Assembly: GCA_946886855.1 (NCBI GenBank)
Contig: CAMPJJ010000090.1
Location: forward strand, 1 to 23,051
Direction: 5' to 3'
Length of the DNA: 23,051 bases
Source of the DNA: an uncultured Roseateles sp.
GTDB lineage: Bacteria; Pseudomonadota; Gammaproteobacteria; Burkholderiales; Burkholderiaceae
In this document: piece by piece, positions 9,214 to 16,863 of the stretch
How positions within the stretch are numbered: the stretch's first letter is position 1
Layout of the letters: every line of letters starts with the position of its first letter
Position numbers and translations under genes: made by a program
Notes under the pieces: generated by a model
Database searches by the model: none
The model's input: the letters and a program-made list of their open reading frames with translations, nothing else
Told to the model about the DNA's origin: nothing

Positions 9214-9987
9214 ATGACCGCTTCCGTCCAACCCGGCCAGCGCGCCGACGTCCAGTACCTGCTGCGCCTCGGCGACGCCTGCCTGGTGCTGTCGCATCGC
9301 CTCTCCGAATGGATCGGCCACGCGCCCATCCTGGAAGAGGAACTGGCGTTGGGCAACATCGCGCTGGACTTGCTGGGCCAGTCGCGCGCCCTGCTGACGC
9401 GCGCCGGCCAGCTCAACGAGCAGCCGCTCGACGAAGACCAGCTCGCCTACCTGCGCGAGGAGCGCCACTACCTGAACCCCGTGATGATGGAGCTGCCGCG
9501 CGGCGACTTCGCCTTCACGCAGGCCCGCAACCTGATCGCCGCCTGCTGGCTGATGCCGCTGTGGACGCGGCTGCAGGCGTCGAGCGACGCCGAGGTCGCC
9601 GCCATCGCCGCGAAGGCGGTGAAGGAAGTCCGCTATCACCAGCAGCACGCTGCCGAATGGGTCGTGCGCCTGGGCGACGGCACCGAGGAATCGGCGCAGC
9701 GGATGAAGGCCGCGCTCGCGCAGCTGTGGCCCTACGTCAACGAGCTGTTCGCGTCGGACGAGATCGACGCCGCGGCGGAGGCCGGTGGCCTGGGCCCGGC
9801 CTGGTCGTCGCTCAAGCCCGACTGGGACGCCGCGATGGACGAGGTCCTCGCCGAGGCGCAGCTCGCGCGGCCGAAGGACACCCCGCACGTCTACACCGGC
9901 GTGCGCGGCGTCCACAGCGAGCACATGGGCCACATGCTGGCGACGATGCAGTCCCTGCAGCGCAGCTACCCCGGCGGGGTCTGGTGA
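9214..9987 (+). CDS. paaC: PaaC, phenylacetyl-CoA epoxidase structural subunit
   Basis: Ferritin-like, metal-free partner of PaaA in the epoxidase; needed for catalytic subunit activity and complex assembly. 257 residues against about 248 in E. coli. I chose ATG 9214 (MTASVQPG), preceded by GAGGACCGG. An upstream in-frame ATG at 9172 lies inside paaB and adds sequence unlike the family. Visible family segments are LLRLGDACLVLSHRLSEW, ILEEELALGNIALDLLGQSR, EERHYLNPVMMELPRGDFAF, VRYHQQHAAEWVVRLGDGTEES and a C-terminal GVRGVHSEHMGHMLATMQSL. Part of the paaABCDE block. Confidence 0.95.
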   Translation: MTASVQPGQRADVQYLLRLGDACLVLSHRLSEWIGHAPILEEELALGNIALDLLGQSRALLTRAGQLNEQPLDEDQLAYLREERHYLNPVMMELPRGDFAFTQARNLIAACWLMPLWTRLQASSDAEVAAIAAKAVKEVRYHQQHAAEWVVRLGDGTEESAQRMKAALAQLWPYVNELFASDEIDAAAEAGGLGPAWSSLKPDWDAAMDEVLAEAQLARPKDTPHVYTGVRGVHSEHMGHMLATMQSLQRSYPGGVW

Positions 9988-10039
9988 GCGCGGAAGCGCC
10001 GCCGCTGCCGCGAACGCTGCCGACAACCATGAACACGCC

Positions 10040-10630
10040 ATGAACGCCGCCCCGACGCCTTCGCATCTCGACGGGTTGTCGTCATTGACGCCGGCCGCGC
10101 CGCGCTCGCCGTCGCCCGACGTCGGCGCGACCGACCTCGGCTGCGGACGCCTGTCCGCCGCGTGGGAGGTGCTGTCGCAGGTGCTCGATCCCGAGGTGCC
10201 GGCGGTGTCGCTGGTCGAGCTCGGCATCGTGCGCGACCTGGTCGAGACCGCCGACGGCGTCGAGGTCGTGCTGACGCCGACCTATTCCGGCTGCCCGGCC
10301 ACCGAGGTCATCGAGCAGAGCGTGCGGGACGCGCTTGCGCGCTTCGGCACCGTCACCGTGACGATGCGCCGCGCGCCGGCCTGGACCACCGACTGGATCA
10401 CCGACGAAGGCCGCGAGAAGCTGCGGCGGTACGGCATCGCGCCGCCGGGACCGGTGGACGCGGGGCAGGGCGTGCCCATCCGCATCGTCCGCCGCCGCGA
10501 GGTCATCGCCTGCCCGCGCTGCGGCAGCACGCACACCGAGCAGTTGTCCGCCTTCGGCTCCACCGCCTGCAAGTCGCTGTACCGCTGCGTCGCCTGCCGC
10601 GAGCCTTTTGAACATTTCAAGCCGATCTGA
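10040..10630 (+). CDS. paaD: PaaD, Fe-S/metal maturation factor of the epoxidase
   Basis: DUF59/MIP18-family protein required for epoxidase function, probably in assembling the Fe-S or diiron centres. The DUF59 domain (about residues 35-110) shows VLDPEVPAVSLVELGIVRDL and TPTYSGCPATEVI, with the conserved Cys of the family. The C-terminus carries a zinc-ribbon-like CPRCGSTHTE...C...CVAC. With ATG 10040 it has 196 residues, about 30 longer than E. coli PaaD; the extra is a Pro/Ser/Ala-rich head with no recognisable role. No clear ribosome site precedes the ATG. A five-codon mini-frame ATGAACACGCCATGA ends across the start codon and could couple initiation. It starts 52 bp after paaC and lies 9 bp before paaE. 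Confidence 0.92.
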   Translation: MNAAPTPSHLDGLSSLTPAAPRSPSPDVGATDLGCGRLSAAWEVLSQVLDPEVPAVSLVELGIVRDLVETADGVEVVLTPTYSGCPATEVIEQSVRDALARFGTVTVTMRRAPAWTTDWITDEGREKLRRYGIAPPGPVDAGQGVPIRIVRRREVIACPRCGSTHTEQLSAFGSTACKSLYRCVACREPFEHFKPI

Positions 10631-10639
10631 GCCATCGCC

Positions 10640-11719
10640 ATGAGTCTGCACTTCCACCCGCTGCGCCTGCGCGCCAAGCACCAGGACACCGACGACGCCG
10701 TCGTGCTGTGCTTCGACGTGCCCGAGGCGCTGCGCGAGACCTTCCGCTTCACGCAGGGCCAGTACCTGACGCTGCGCGGCGACGTCGACGGCCAGGACCT
10801 GCGCCGCTCCTATTCCATCTGCGCCGGCGTCGACGACGGCGAACTGCGCGTCGGCGTCCGCCAGGTCGACGGCGGCGCCTTCTCCACCTGGATCCACCAG
10901 CACCTGAAGGCCGGCGACGAGATCCAGGTCTTCCCGCCGCAGGGCCGCTTCCACGTGCCGCTGGAACCCGCGACGGGCCGGCACTTCGTCGGCATCGCCG
11001 CCGGATCGGGCATCACGCCCATCCTGTCGATCATGAAGAGCGTGCTGGCCCGCGAACCCCTGAGCCGCTTCACGCTGATCTACGGCAACCGCCGGCCGGC
11101 GACGACGATGTTCAAGGAAGAGCTCGAGGACCTGAAGAACCGCTACATGACGCGGCTCACGCTGCATCACGTGTTCTCGCGCGAGCATGTCGATTCGCCG
11201 CTGATGGCGGGCCGGCTGGACCAGGCCAAGCTGAGCGATTTCCTCAGCGGCCCCGTGCCGGCGGCCGGCATCGACCAGGTCTTCGTCTGCGGCCCGTTCG
11301 AGATGAACGAGCAGGCCGAGGCCGCGCTGCGCGCGGCCGGCGTGCCCGAGGAACGCATCCACATCGAACGCTTCGGCACGCCGGAGATGCAGACCGGCCG
11401 CCCGGCGCCGCACGAGGTGCATGAAGAGGACGCGGAGGCCGCCAAGGTCGTCGTGATCCGCGACGGCGTGTCGCGCGAGATCGAGTTCCGCAAGAGCGAT
11501 CCCAGCCTGCTGGACGCCGCGGCGCGGGCCGGCATGGACGTCCCGTTCTCCTGCAAATCCGGCGTGTGTTCCACCTGCCGCTGCAAGTTGATCGAAGGCG
11601 AGGTCCGGATGGATAAGAATTTCGCCCTCGAGAAGCACGAAGTGGCGGCCGGATTCATCCTGAGCTGTCAGGCGCATGCCCTGACCCCCCGCGTCGTGAT
11701 CTCGTTCGACGAACGCTGA
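10640..11719 (+). CDS. paaE: PaaE, phenylacetyl-CoA epoxidase reductase
   Basis: NAD(P)H-dependent reductase that feeds electrons to PaaA through FAD and a plant-type [2Fe-2S] cluster. Domains in order: FAD-binding (about 1-110) with RRSYSIC at 55-61; NAD(P)-binding (about 115-250) with GIAAGSGITPILSIMKS and FVCGPFEMN; ferredoxin (about 268-359) with cluster cysteines C305, C310, C313 and C343 in the CxxxxCxxC...C pattern. The 359-residue length matches the family. The start lies 9 bp after the paaD stop. It is the last enzyme gene of the block and is followed 21 bp later by the regulator. Confidence 0.97.
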   Translation: MSLHFHPLRLRAKHQDTDDAVVLCFDVPEALRETFRFTQGQYLTLRGDVDGQDLRRSYSICAGVDDGELRVGVRQVDGGAFSTWIHQHLKAGDEIQVFPPQGRFHVPLEPATGRHFVGIAAGSGITPILSIMKSVLAREPLSRFTLIYGNRRPATTMFKEELEDLKNRYMTRLTLHHVFSREHVDSPLMAGRLDQAKLSDFLSGPVPAAGIDQVFVCGPFEMNEQAEAALRAAGVPEERIHIERFGTPEMQTGRPAPHEVHEEDAEAAKVVVIRDGVSREIEFRKSDPSLLDAAARAGMDVPFSCKSGVCSTCRCKLIEGEVRMDKNFALEKHEVAAGFILSCQAHALTPRVVISFDER

Positions 11720-11740
11720 TTCACAAGGAAAACATCATTC

Positions 11741-12403
11741 ATGGCCCGAGGTCGAGCTCCCGGATTCGATGCCACCCGCGAGGAGATCCTCGCGCAGGCC
11801 GCCCGGCTTTTCGCCAACCAGGGCTACCCCGCGACCTCGATGAACCAGGTCGCCGAGGCCTGCGAGGTGAGCAAGCCCACGCTGTATCACTACGTGCGCG
11901 ACAAGCATGAGCTGCTCGCGCAGATCTGCCAGAACCATCTGCAGCACCTGGTCGACCTGGTCGACGAGGTCAGCGCGCAGCAGCTGCCGCCGCCGGAGCA
12001 CCTGCGCGGCCTGATCCACCGCTTCGTGCAGGCCTACGGCGAGGCGCAGAACGAGCACCGCGTGCTGACCGAGGACCTCAAGTTCCTCGACGACGAACAT
12101 CGCGAGCGCATGGTCGCGGTCGAGCGCCAGGTGGTGGGCCGCTTCGCCGACGCGGTGGCCGCCGTGCGGCCGGAGCTGCGCGGCGCGCATCTGCACAAGC
12201 CGCTGACCATGCTGCTGTTCGGCATGATCAACTGGACCTTCACCTGGCTGCGGCCCGACGGCGCGCTGACCTACGAGGCGGTCGCGCCAATGGTGGCAGA
12301 CCTGTTCTTCGGCGGGCTGGGCGCGGTCCGGACCGAGCTCACCGATCCTTCGGCGCGCCACGAGCGCAACGAACTCGACCCGGCGGCGCCGCAAGTCTCA
12401 TGA
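11741..12403 (+). CDS. paaR: TetR-family regulator, probable PaaR repressor
   Basis: One-component repressor of the TetR family. The N-terminal helix-turn-helix domain (about 10-57) reads TREEILAQAARLFANQGYPA and VAEACEVSKPTLYHYVRDKHEL, matching the family pattern including the recognition helix. The C-terminal ligand domain is helical and diverges as usual. An AAGGA site precedes the ATG, and the gene starts 21 bp after paaE, so it is probably co-transcribed and autoregulated through the promoter palindrome before paaG. Phenylacetyl-CoA as effector is an inference from PaaR proteins elsewhere. The E. coli counterpart PaaX is an unrelated GntR-type protein. The name paaR is by context. Confidence 0.85.
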   Translation: MARGRAPGFDATREEILAQAARLFANQGYPATSMNQVAEACEVSKPTLYHYVRDKHELLAQICQNHLQHLVDLVDEVSAQQLPPPEHLRGLIHRFVQAYGEAQNEHRVLTEDLKFLDDEHRERMVAVERQVVGRFADAVAAVRPELRGAHLHKPLTMLLFGMINWTFTWLRPDGALTYEAVAPMVADLFFGGLGAVRTELTDPSARHERNELDPAAPQVS

Positions 12404-12440
12404 AGGCTTCGCGGAGGACCATCGCCCGCGACATGCAATC

Positions 12441-12472
12441 CAAGCAGTGCTTGCAGTCATCGCAGTAGCAGT
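12441..12472. repeat. Palindrome and iterated GCAGT motif before the solute-binding protein gene
   Basis: CAAGCAGTGCTTG (12441-12453) is a perfect 13-bp palindrome. GCAGT occurs at 12444, 12453, 12462 and 12468, so the first three copies are nine bases apart. It sits 50-80 bp before the start of the ABC solute-binding gene, in the 117-bp gap after the regulator. It could be an operator or chance in a short spacer; no matching regulator is apparent. Confidence 0.35.
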
Positions 12473-12520
12473 ACCTCATTGACCTTGCGTTCCTGAAAAA
12501 CACATTCCGAAGGAGACGAA

Positions 12521-13684
12521 ATGAAACGCATCGAGAAAACCCTGCTGGCCATGGCCATGACGGGGGCCGCGCTGATGGGCGCGGGCGGCAGCGCGTGGGC
12601 GGACATCAACGTCGGCGTCACCGTGTCGGCCACGGGGCCGGCCGCGTCGCTGGGCATTCCGGAGAAGAACACCTTCTCGCTGATGCCCAAGACCATCGCC
12701 GGACAGAAGGTCAACTACATCATCCTGGACGACGCGTCGGACACGACGACGGCGGTCGCCAACACCCGCAAGCTGATCACCGAGCACAAGGTCGACGTGG
12801 TCGTCGGCTCGACGGTCACGCCGAACTCGCTGGCCATGATCGACGCGGTGTCGGAGGCGCAGGTGCCGATGATCTCGATGGCGGCCTCGGCCCGCATCGT
12901 CGAGCCGATGGACGCGAAGAAGCGGTGGGTCTTCAAGACGCCGCAGAACGACATCATGATGGCGCTGGCCATCGCCAGCCACATGCAGGCGCAGGGCGTG
13001 AAGACGGTGGCCTACGTCGGCTTCGCCGATGCCTACGGCGAAGGCTGGTACGGCGAGTTCAACAAGGTCGCCGCCAGCAAGGGCCTGAGCATCGTCGCCA
13101 ACGAGCGCTACAACCGCACCGACACCTCGGTGACCGGCCAGGTGCTGAAGATCATGGCGGCCAAGCCGGACGCGGTGCTGGTCGGCGGCAGCGGCACGCC
13201 GGCGGCGCTGCCGCAGAAGACGCTCAAGGAGCGCGGCTACCAGGGCAAGTACTACCAGACCCACGGCGTGGCCAACAACGACTTCCTGCGCGTCGGCGGC
13301 AAGGACGTCGAGGGCACCTTCCTGCCGTCGGGCCCGGTGCTGGTCGTCGACCAGCTGCCCGCCGACCATCCGGCCAAGAAGAGCGCCAAGGCCTACGTGA
13401 CGACCTATGAAGGGGCGTACGGCAAGGGCAGCGTGTCGACCTTCGGCGGCCACGCGTGGGACGCGGGCCTGCTGCTGCAGGCCGCGATCCCCGAAGCGAT
13501 CAAGAAGGCCCAGCCGGGCACGCCGCAGTTCCGCGCGGCGCTGCGCGATGCGCTGGAAGGCGTCAAGGAACTGCCGGCCGCGCACGGCGTGTTCACGATG
13601 TCGCCCAATGACCACCTGGGTCTCGACCAACGCGCCCGCGTGATGGTGAAGATCGAGAACGGGACCTGGAAGTACCAGCCCTGA
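12521..13684 (+). CDS. ABC transporter solute-binding protein, branched-chain amino acid (HAAT) type
   Basis: Periplasmic binding protein of the LivJ/Peripla_BP_6 family. A Sec signal peptide is clear: MKRIEK n-region, hydrophobic core to about residue 23, and SAWA then cleavage before D28. There is no lipobox, so the protein should be soluble. INVGVTVSATGPAASLG and VDVVVGSTVTPNSLAMIDAV are the usual first-lobe elements, and TVAYVGFADAYGEGWYGEF starts the second lobe. The 387-residue length is typical. AAGGAG lies 7 bp before the ATG. No permease or ATPase genes (livHMGF type) are in the window. Location between paaR and paaZ suggests uptake of phenylacetate or a related aromatic acid, which is an inference; the family also binds amino acids and amides. 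Confidence 0.9.
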   Translation: MKRIEKTLLAMAMTGAALMGAGGSAWADINVGVTVSATGPAASLGIPEKNTFSLMPKTIAGQKVNYIILDDASDTTTAVANTRKLITEHKVDVVVGSTVTPNSLAMIDAVSEAQVPMISMAASARIVEPMDAKKRWVFKTPQNDIMMALAIASHMQAQGVKTVAYVGFADAYGEGWYGEFNKVAASKGLSIVANERYNRTDTSVTGQVLKIMAAKPDAVLVGGSGTPAALPQKTLKERGYQGKYYQTHGVANNDFLRVGGKDVEGTFLPSGPVLVVDQLPADHPAKKSAKAYVTTYEGAYGKGSVSTFGGHAWDAGLLLQAAIPEAIKKAQPGTPQFRAALRDALEGVKELPAAHGVFTMSPNDHLGLDQRARVMVKIENGTWKYQP

Positions 13685-13694
13685 TCCGTTGACC

Positions 13695-13725
13695 CGAGGG
13701 CGGGACGCACAAGGTCCCGCCCTCG
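13695..13725 (+). terminator. Strong hairpin terminator after the solute-binding protein gene
   Basis: CGAGGGCGGGAC (13695-13706) pairs perfectly with GTCCCGCCCTCG (13714-13725) around a 7-base loop. It begins ten bases after the stop codon. The following TTCATTT is a short, imperfect U-rich tail. The stem strength and position make an intrinsic terminator likely, which would give paaZ its own promoter. Confidence 0.75.
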
Positions 13726-13734
13726 TTCATTTCA

Positions 13735-13753
13735 GAAGTTCGAACCGAAGTTC
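13735..13753. promoter_or_regulatory. Direct repeat and palindrome before paaZ
   Basis: GAAGTTC occurs at 13735-13741 and 13747-13753, about one helical turn apart, and GTTCGAAC (13738-13745) between them is an 8-bp palindrome. They lie 14-32 bp before the paaZ ATG and just after the terminator. The sequence could be an operator or a constraint-free coincidence. Confidence 0.3.
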
Positions 13754-13766
13754 AAGAGAGACAGTC

Positions 13767-15818
13767 ATGAGCGCCACCCCCGTTCTTCAGAGCCTGATCG
13801 CCGGTCGCTGGATCGGCTCGACCGCCGCGCGCGGCCTGCACAGCGCCGTCAACGGACGGCTGGTGACGCAGACCCACGCCGAGGAGATCGACTTCGGCGA
13901 GAGCCTGCACTTCGCGCGCCGGCAGGCGCTGCCGGCGCTGCTGGCGCTCGACTTCCAGCAGCGTGCCGCGATCCTGAAGGCGCTCGCGACCTACCTGCAG
14001 GAGCACAAGGAGTCGCTGTACGCGATCTCCGCGCACACCGGCGCGACGCGGCCCGATTCGTGGATCGACATCGAAGGCGGCTTCGGCACGCTCTTCGCCT
14101 ATGCGTCCATGGGCCGCCGCGAGCTCCCGTCGAGCAACATCGTCCATGAAGGCCCGGCGCAGGCGCTGGGCAAGCTCGGCCAGTTCATGGGCACCCACGT
14201 GCTGGTGCCCAAGCGCGGCGTCGCCGTGCACATCAACGCCTTCAACTTCCCGATGTGGGGGATGCTGGAGAAGTTCGCGCCGAGCTTCCTCGCCGGCATG
14301 CCCTGCATCGTCAAGCCCGCGACCGCGACCAGCTATGTCGCCGAGGCCTGCGTGCGCCTGATCGAGCAGTCTGGCCTGCTGCCGGCCGGCGCGCTGCAGC
14401 TGGTCATCGGCGGTTCCGGCGATCTGCTGGACCGGCTGGAGGAGACCGACGTCGTCACCTTCACCGGCTCGGCGGACACGGCGGCGCAGCTGCGCGTGAA
14501 TCCGAACCTGATCCGCCGCTCGGTGCCGTTCAACGCCGAGGCGGACAGCCTCAACTGCGCGATCCTGGCGCCGGATGTGCTGCCCGGCGATCCCGAGTTC
14601 GATCTCTTCGTCAAGGAAGTGATGCGGGAGATGAGCGCCAAGGCCGGCCAGAAGTGCACGGCCATCCGGCGCGCGATCGTGCCGGCGGCGCAGATCGACG
14701 CGGTCGCCGCGGCGCTGCGCGAGCGGCTGGCGAAGATCAGGATCGGCGACCCGTCCGTGGAGGGCGTGCGCATGGGCGCGCTGGCGTCCAAGGCGCAGCA
14801 GGCCGACGTGGCCGAGCGTCTGGCGCAACTCGCCCAGGGCAACGAGGTCGTCTACGGCGAGCGCGACGGTTTCGCGCCGGTGGGCGAGGGCGTCGGCGAC
14901 GGCGCCTTCTTCGCGCCGACGCTGCTGCTGTGCCGCGACGCGATGAACAACGAGGCGGTCCACAAGGTCGAAGCGTTCGGCCCGGTGTCCACGCTGATGA
15001 GCTACGGCGACTTCGACGAGGCGCTGGCGCTCGCGGCCAAGGGCCGCGGCAGCCTGGTGGGCTCGGTGGTCACGAAGACGCCGGCGCTGGCCGCGCAGGC
15101 CGTCTATCACGCGGCCGCCTTCCACGGCCGGCTGCTCGTGCTGGACCGCGACGCGGCCGGCGAATCGACCGGTCACGGCTCGCCGCTGCCGATGCTCAAG
15201 CACGGCGGCCCGGGACGCGCCGGCGGGGGGGAGGAGCTGGGCGGCATCCGTGCCGTCAAGCATTACCTGCAGCGCTGCGCGGTGCAGGCCTCGCCGACGA
15301 TGCTCACGGCGATCACCGGCGAGTACGTGCGCGGCGGCAAGGTCACCGAGGACGCGATCCATCCGTTCCGCAAGCACTTCGAGGAGATCCAGGTCGGCGA
15401 TTCGCTGCTGACGCACCGCCGGACGGTGTCCGAGGCGGACATCGTCAACTTCGGCGGCATCAGCGGCGACTTCTTCTACATGCACTTCGACGAGGTCGCG
15501 GCCAAGGACACGCAATTCGGCCGGCGCATCGCGCACGGCTACTTCGTGCTGTCGGCGGCGGCCGGTTTGTTCGTCTCGCCGGCGCCGGGGCCGGTGCTGG
15601 CCAACTACGGCCTGGACACGCTGCGCTTCGTGAATCCGGTGGCCATCGGCGACACCATCCAGGCGCGGCTGACCTGCAAGCGCCGCATCGACCGCGGCAA
15701 TCGTCCGGACCAGCCGCCGCAAGGCGTCGTCGCGTGGGACGTGCAGGTCACGAACCAGCGCGGCGAACTCGTGGCGAGCTACGACATCCTGACGTTGGTG
15801 GCGAAGAAGGCGGCTTGA
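13767..15818 (+). CDS. paaZ: PaaZ, bifunctional oxepin-CoA hydrolase / aldehyde dehydrogenase
   Basis: Two-domain enzyme: the C-terminal MaoC-like hydratase domain opens oxepin-CoA, and the N-terminal NADP aldehyde dehydrogenase oxidises the resulting semialdehyde to 3-oxo-5,6-dehydrosuberyl-CoA. With ATG 13767 it has 683 residues, as in E. coli (681). The ALDH domain has [27 protein letters not shown], catalytic E258 (NAEADSLN) and catalytic C297 ([10 protein letters not shown]), spaced 39 apart exactly as in E. coli (E256, C295). The hydratase domain from about 540 contains [16 protein letters not shown] and [16 protein letters not shown], the hotdog hydratase Asp/His motif. An AGAGAGA-type ribosome site precedes it. 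It is separated from the main operon by the solute-binding gene and terminator. Confidence 0.97.
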   Translation: MSATPVLQSLIAGRWIGSTAARGLHSAVNGRLVTQTHAEEIDFGESLHFARRQALPALLALDFQQRAAILKALATYLQEHKESLYAISAHTGATRPDSWIDIEGGFGTLFAYASMGRRELPSSNIVHEGPAQALGKLGQFMGTHVLVPKRGVAVHINAFNFPMWGMLEKFAPSFLAGMPCIVKPATATSYVAEACVRLIEQSGLLPAGALQLVIGGSGDLLDRLEETDVVTFTGSADTAAQLRVNPNLIRRSVPFNAEADSLNCAILAPDVLPGDPEFDLFVKEVMREMSAKAGQKCTAIRRAIVPAAQIDAVAAALRERLAKIRIGDPSVEGVRMGALASKAQQADVAERLAQLAQGNEVVYGERDGFAPVGEGVGDGAFFAPTLLLCRDAMNNEAVHKVEAFGPVSTLMSYGDFDEALALAAKGRGSLVGSVVTKTPALAAQAVYHAAAFHGRLLVLDRDAAGESTGHGSPLPMLKHGGPGRAGGGEELGGIRAVKHYLQRCAVQASPTMLTAITGEYVRGGKVTEDAIHPFRKHFEEIQVGDSLLTHRRTVSEADIVNFGGISGDFFYMHFDEVAAKDTQFGRRIAHGYFVLSAAAGLFVSPAPGPVLANYGLDTLRFVNPVAIGDTIQARLTCKRRIDRGNRPDQPPQGVVAWDVQVTNQRGELVASYDILTLVAKKAA

Positions 15819-15821
15819 TCC

Positions 15822-16736
15822 TCAGCGCGGAGCGAGCTCATGGATGAGGTCGATCAGCGCCCGCAGCGTCACCGGGATGTGCCGGTGGCCGGCGTAGTAG
15901 AGGCACAGCGCCGGTAGCGGCGCCGCCCAGCCGTCCAGCGCCCGGCGCAGCCGGCCGCTCGCGAGGTCCTCGGCCACATACCACTCGGCGATCTGCGCGA
16001 GGCCCAGTCCCGCGCGCGCCGCTTCCAGCATCAGCAGCGGCGAGTCCAGCACCATCGGGCCGGGCACGTCGAGCGCCTCGCGCGTCGCCGCCGCCTTGCC
16101 GCGCTTCGCCTGCGCGAACTCCCAGGGCGACGGCAGGCCGCTCGGCATCCGCGCGCGGATACACGCATGGCGGGCGAGCTCGGCGGGCGTCGATGGCGTG
16201 CCGTGGCGCTCGAGGTAATCGGGCGAAGCGACCACCGCCATCCGCAGCGGCAGGCCGATCGGCACGCGGATCATGTCGCGCGGCACCTGCGGCGCGAGTC
16301 GCAGCCCGGCGTCGAAGCCTTCAGCGACGATGTCGACCAGCCGGCCCTCGGTGACGACGTCGAGCGTGACGTCGGGGTACCGGCGCAGGAACTCCGCCAG
16401 GACCGGCCGGAACACCATCTGCGCCGCGCCCAGCGAGCTGTTGAGGCGCAAGGTGCCGGCAGGCGCGCCCGCGCGGTCGTCCGCCGCCGCGACGGCCTCC
16501 TGGATCTGCGCGACCGCCGGTCCGACCCGCTCGATGAATCGACGTCCCGCCTCCGTGAGCGACACGCTGCGCGTCGTGCGGTGGAAGAGCCGCACGCCCA
16601 TGCGCGCCTCCAGGCCCGCGACCGCATTGCTGACGGCCGAGGTCGACATCTCGAGCTCCGTCGCCGCCGGCCGGAAACCCTGCCGGCGCGCGACGGCGAG
16701 CACGACCTCGAATTCGGTCAGGCTGTCTTTCTGCAT
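15822..16736 (-). CDS. LysR-family transcriptional regulator
   Basis: LysR-type regulator divergent from the aldehyde dehydrogenase gene, so probably its regulator. The N-terminal winged helix-turn-helix reads LTEFEVVLAVARRQGFRPAA and MSTSAVSNAVAGLEARMGVR, then LFHRTTRSVSLTEAGRRF, all classical. The effector domain follows from about residue 80. I prefer ATG 16736 (MQKDSLTEF), giving 304 residues, because LysR proteins normally begin a few residues before the first helix. An in-frame ATG at 16775 would add 13 residues; AGGAA lies about ten bases before 16736. The ALTEAGR-type linker and SSxGAAQ core resemble CrgA/AaeR-like members, but the inducer is unknown. Its stop lies close to that of paaZ (convergent). 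Confidence 0.92.
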   Translation of the reverse strand: MQKDSLTEFEVVLAVARRQGFRPAATELEMSTSAVSNAVAGLEARMGVRLFHRTTRSVSLTEAGRRFIERVGPAVAQIQEAVAAADDRAGAPAGTLRLNSSLGAAQMVFRPVLAEFLRRYPDVTLDVVTEGRLVDIVAEGFDAGLRLAPQVPRDMIRVPIGLPLRMAVVASPDYLERHGTPSTPAELARHACIRARMPSGLPSPWEFAQAKRGKAAATREALDVPGPMVLDSPLLMLEAARAGLGLAQIAEWYVAEDLASGRLRRALDGWAAPLPALCLYYAGHRHIPVTLRALIDLIHELAPR

Positions 16737-16783
16737 GAGGCATTGTTCCTGGAACCGGGACGACGCGTCCAGCATTGACTGGC

Positions 16784-16812
16784 TTATCGAAACGGCTCTG
16801 GATTTCTACAGT
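16784..16812 (+). promoter_or_regulatory. Possible promoter of the aldehyde dehydrogenase gene
   Basis: TTATCG (16784-16789) and TACAGT (16807-16812) are 17 bp apart and match the sigma70 boxes at 3 and 4 of 6 positions. A weak -35 would fit a LysR-activated promoter. This is a weak call based on spacing and location between the divergent genes. Confidence 0.25.
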
Positions 16813-16863
16813 CGTTCCATCGAGTCGCGGCATCCGCCGAGACCGATGCTGAAAGGACGGGTC

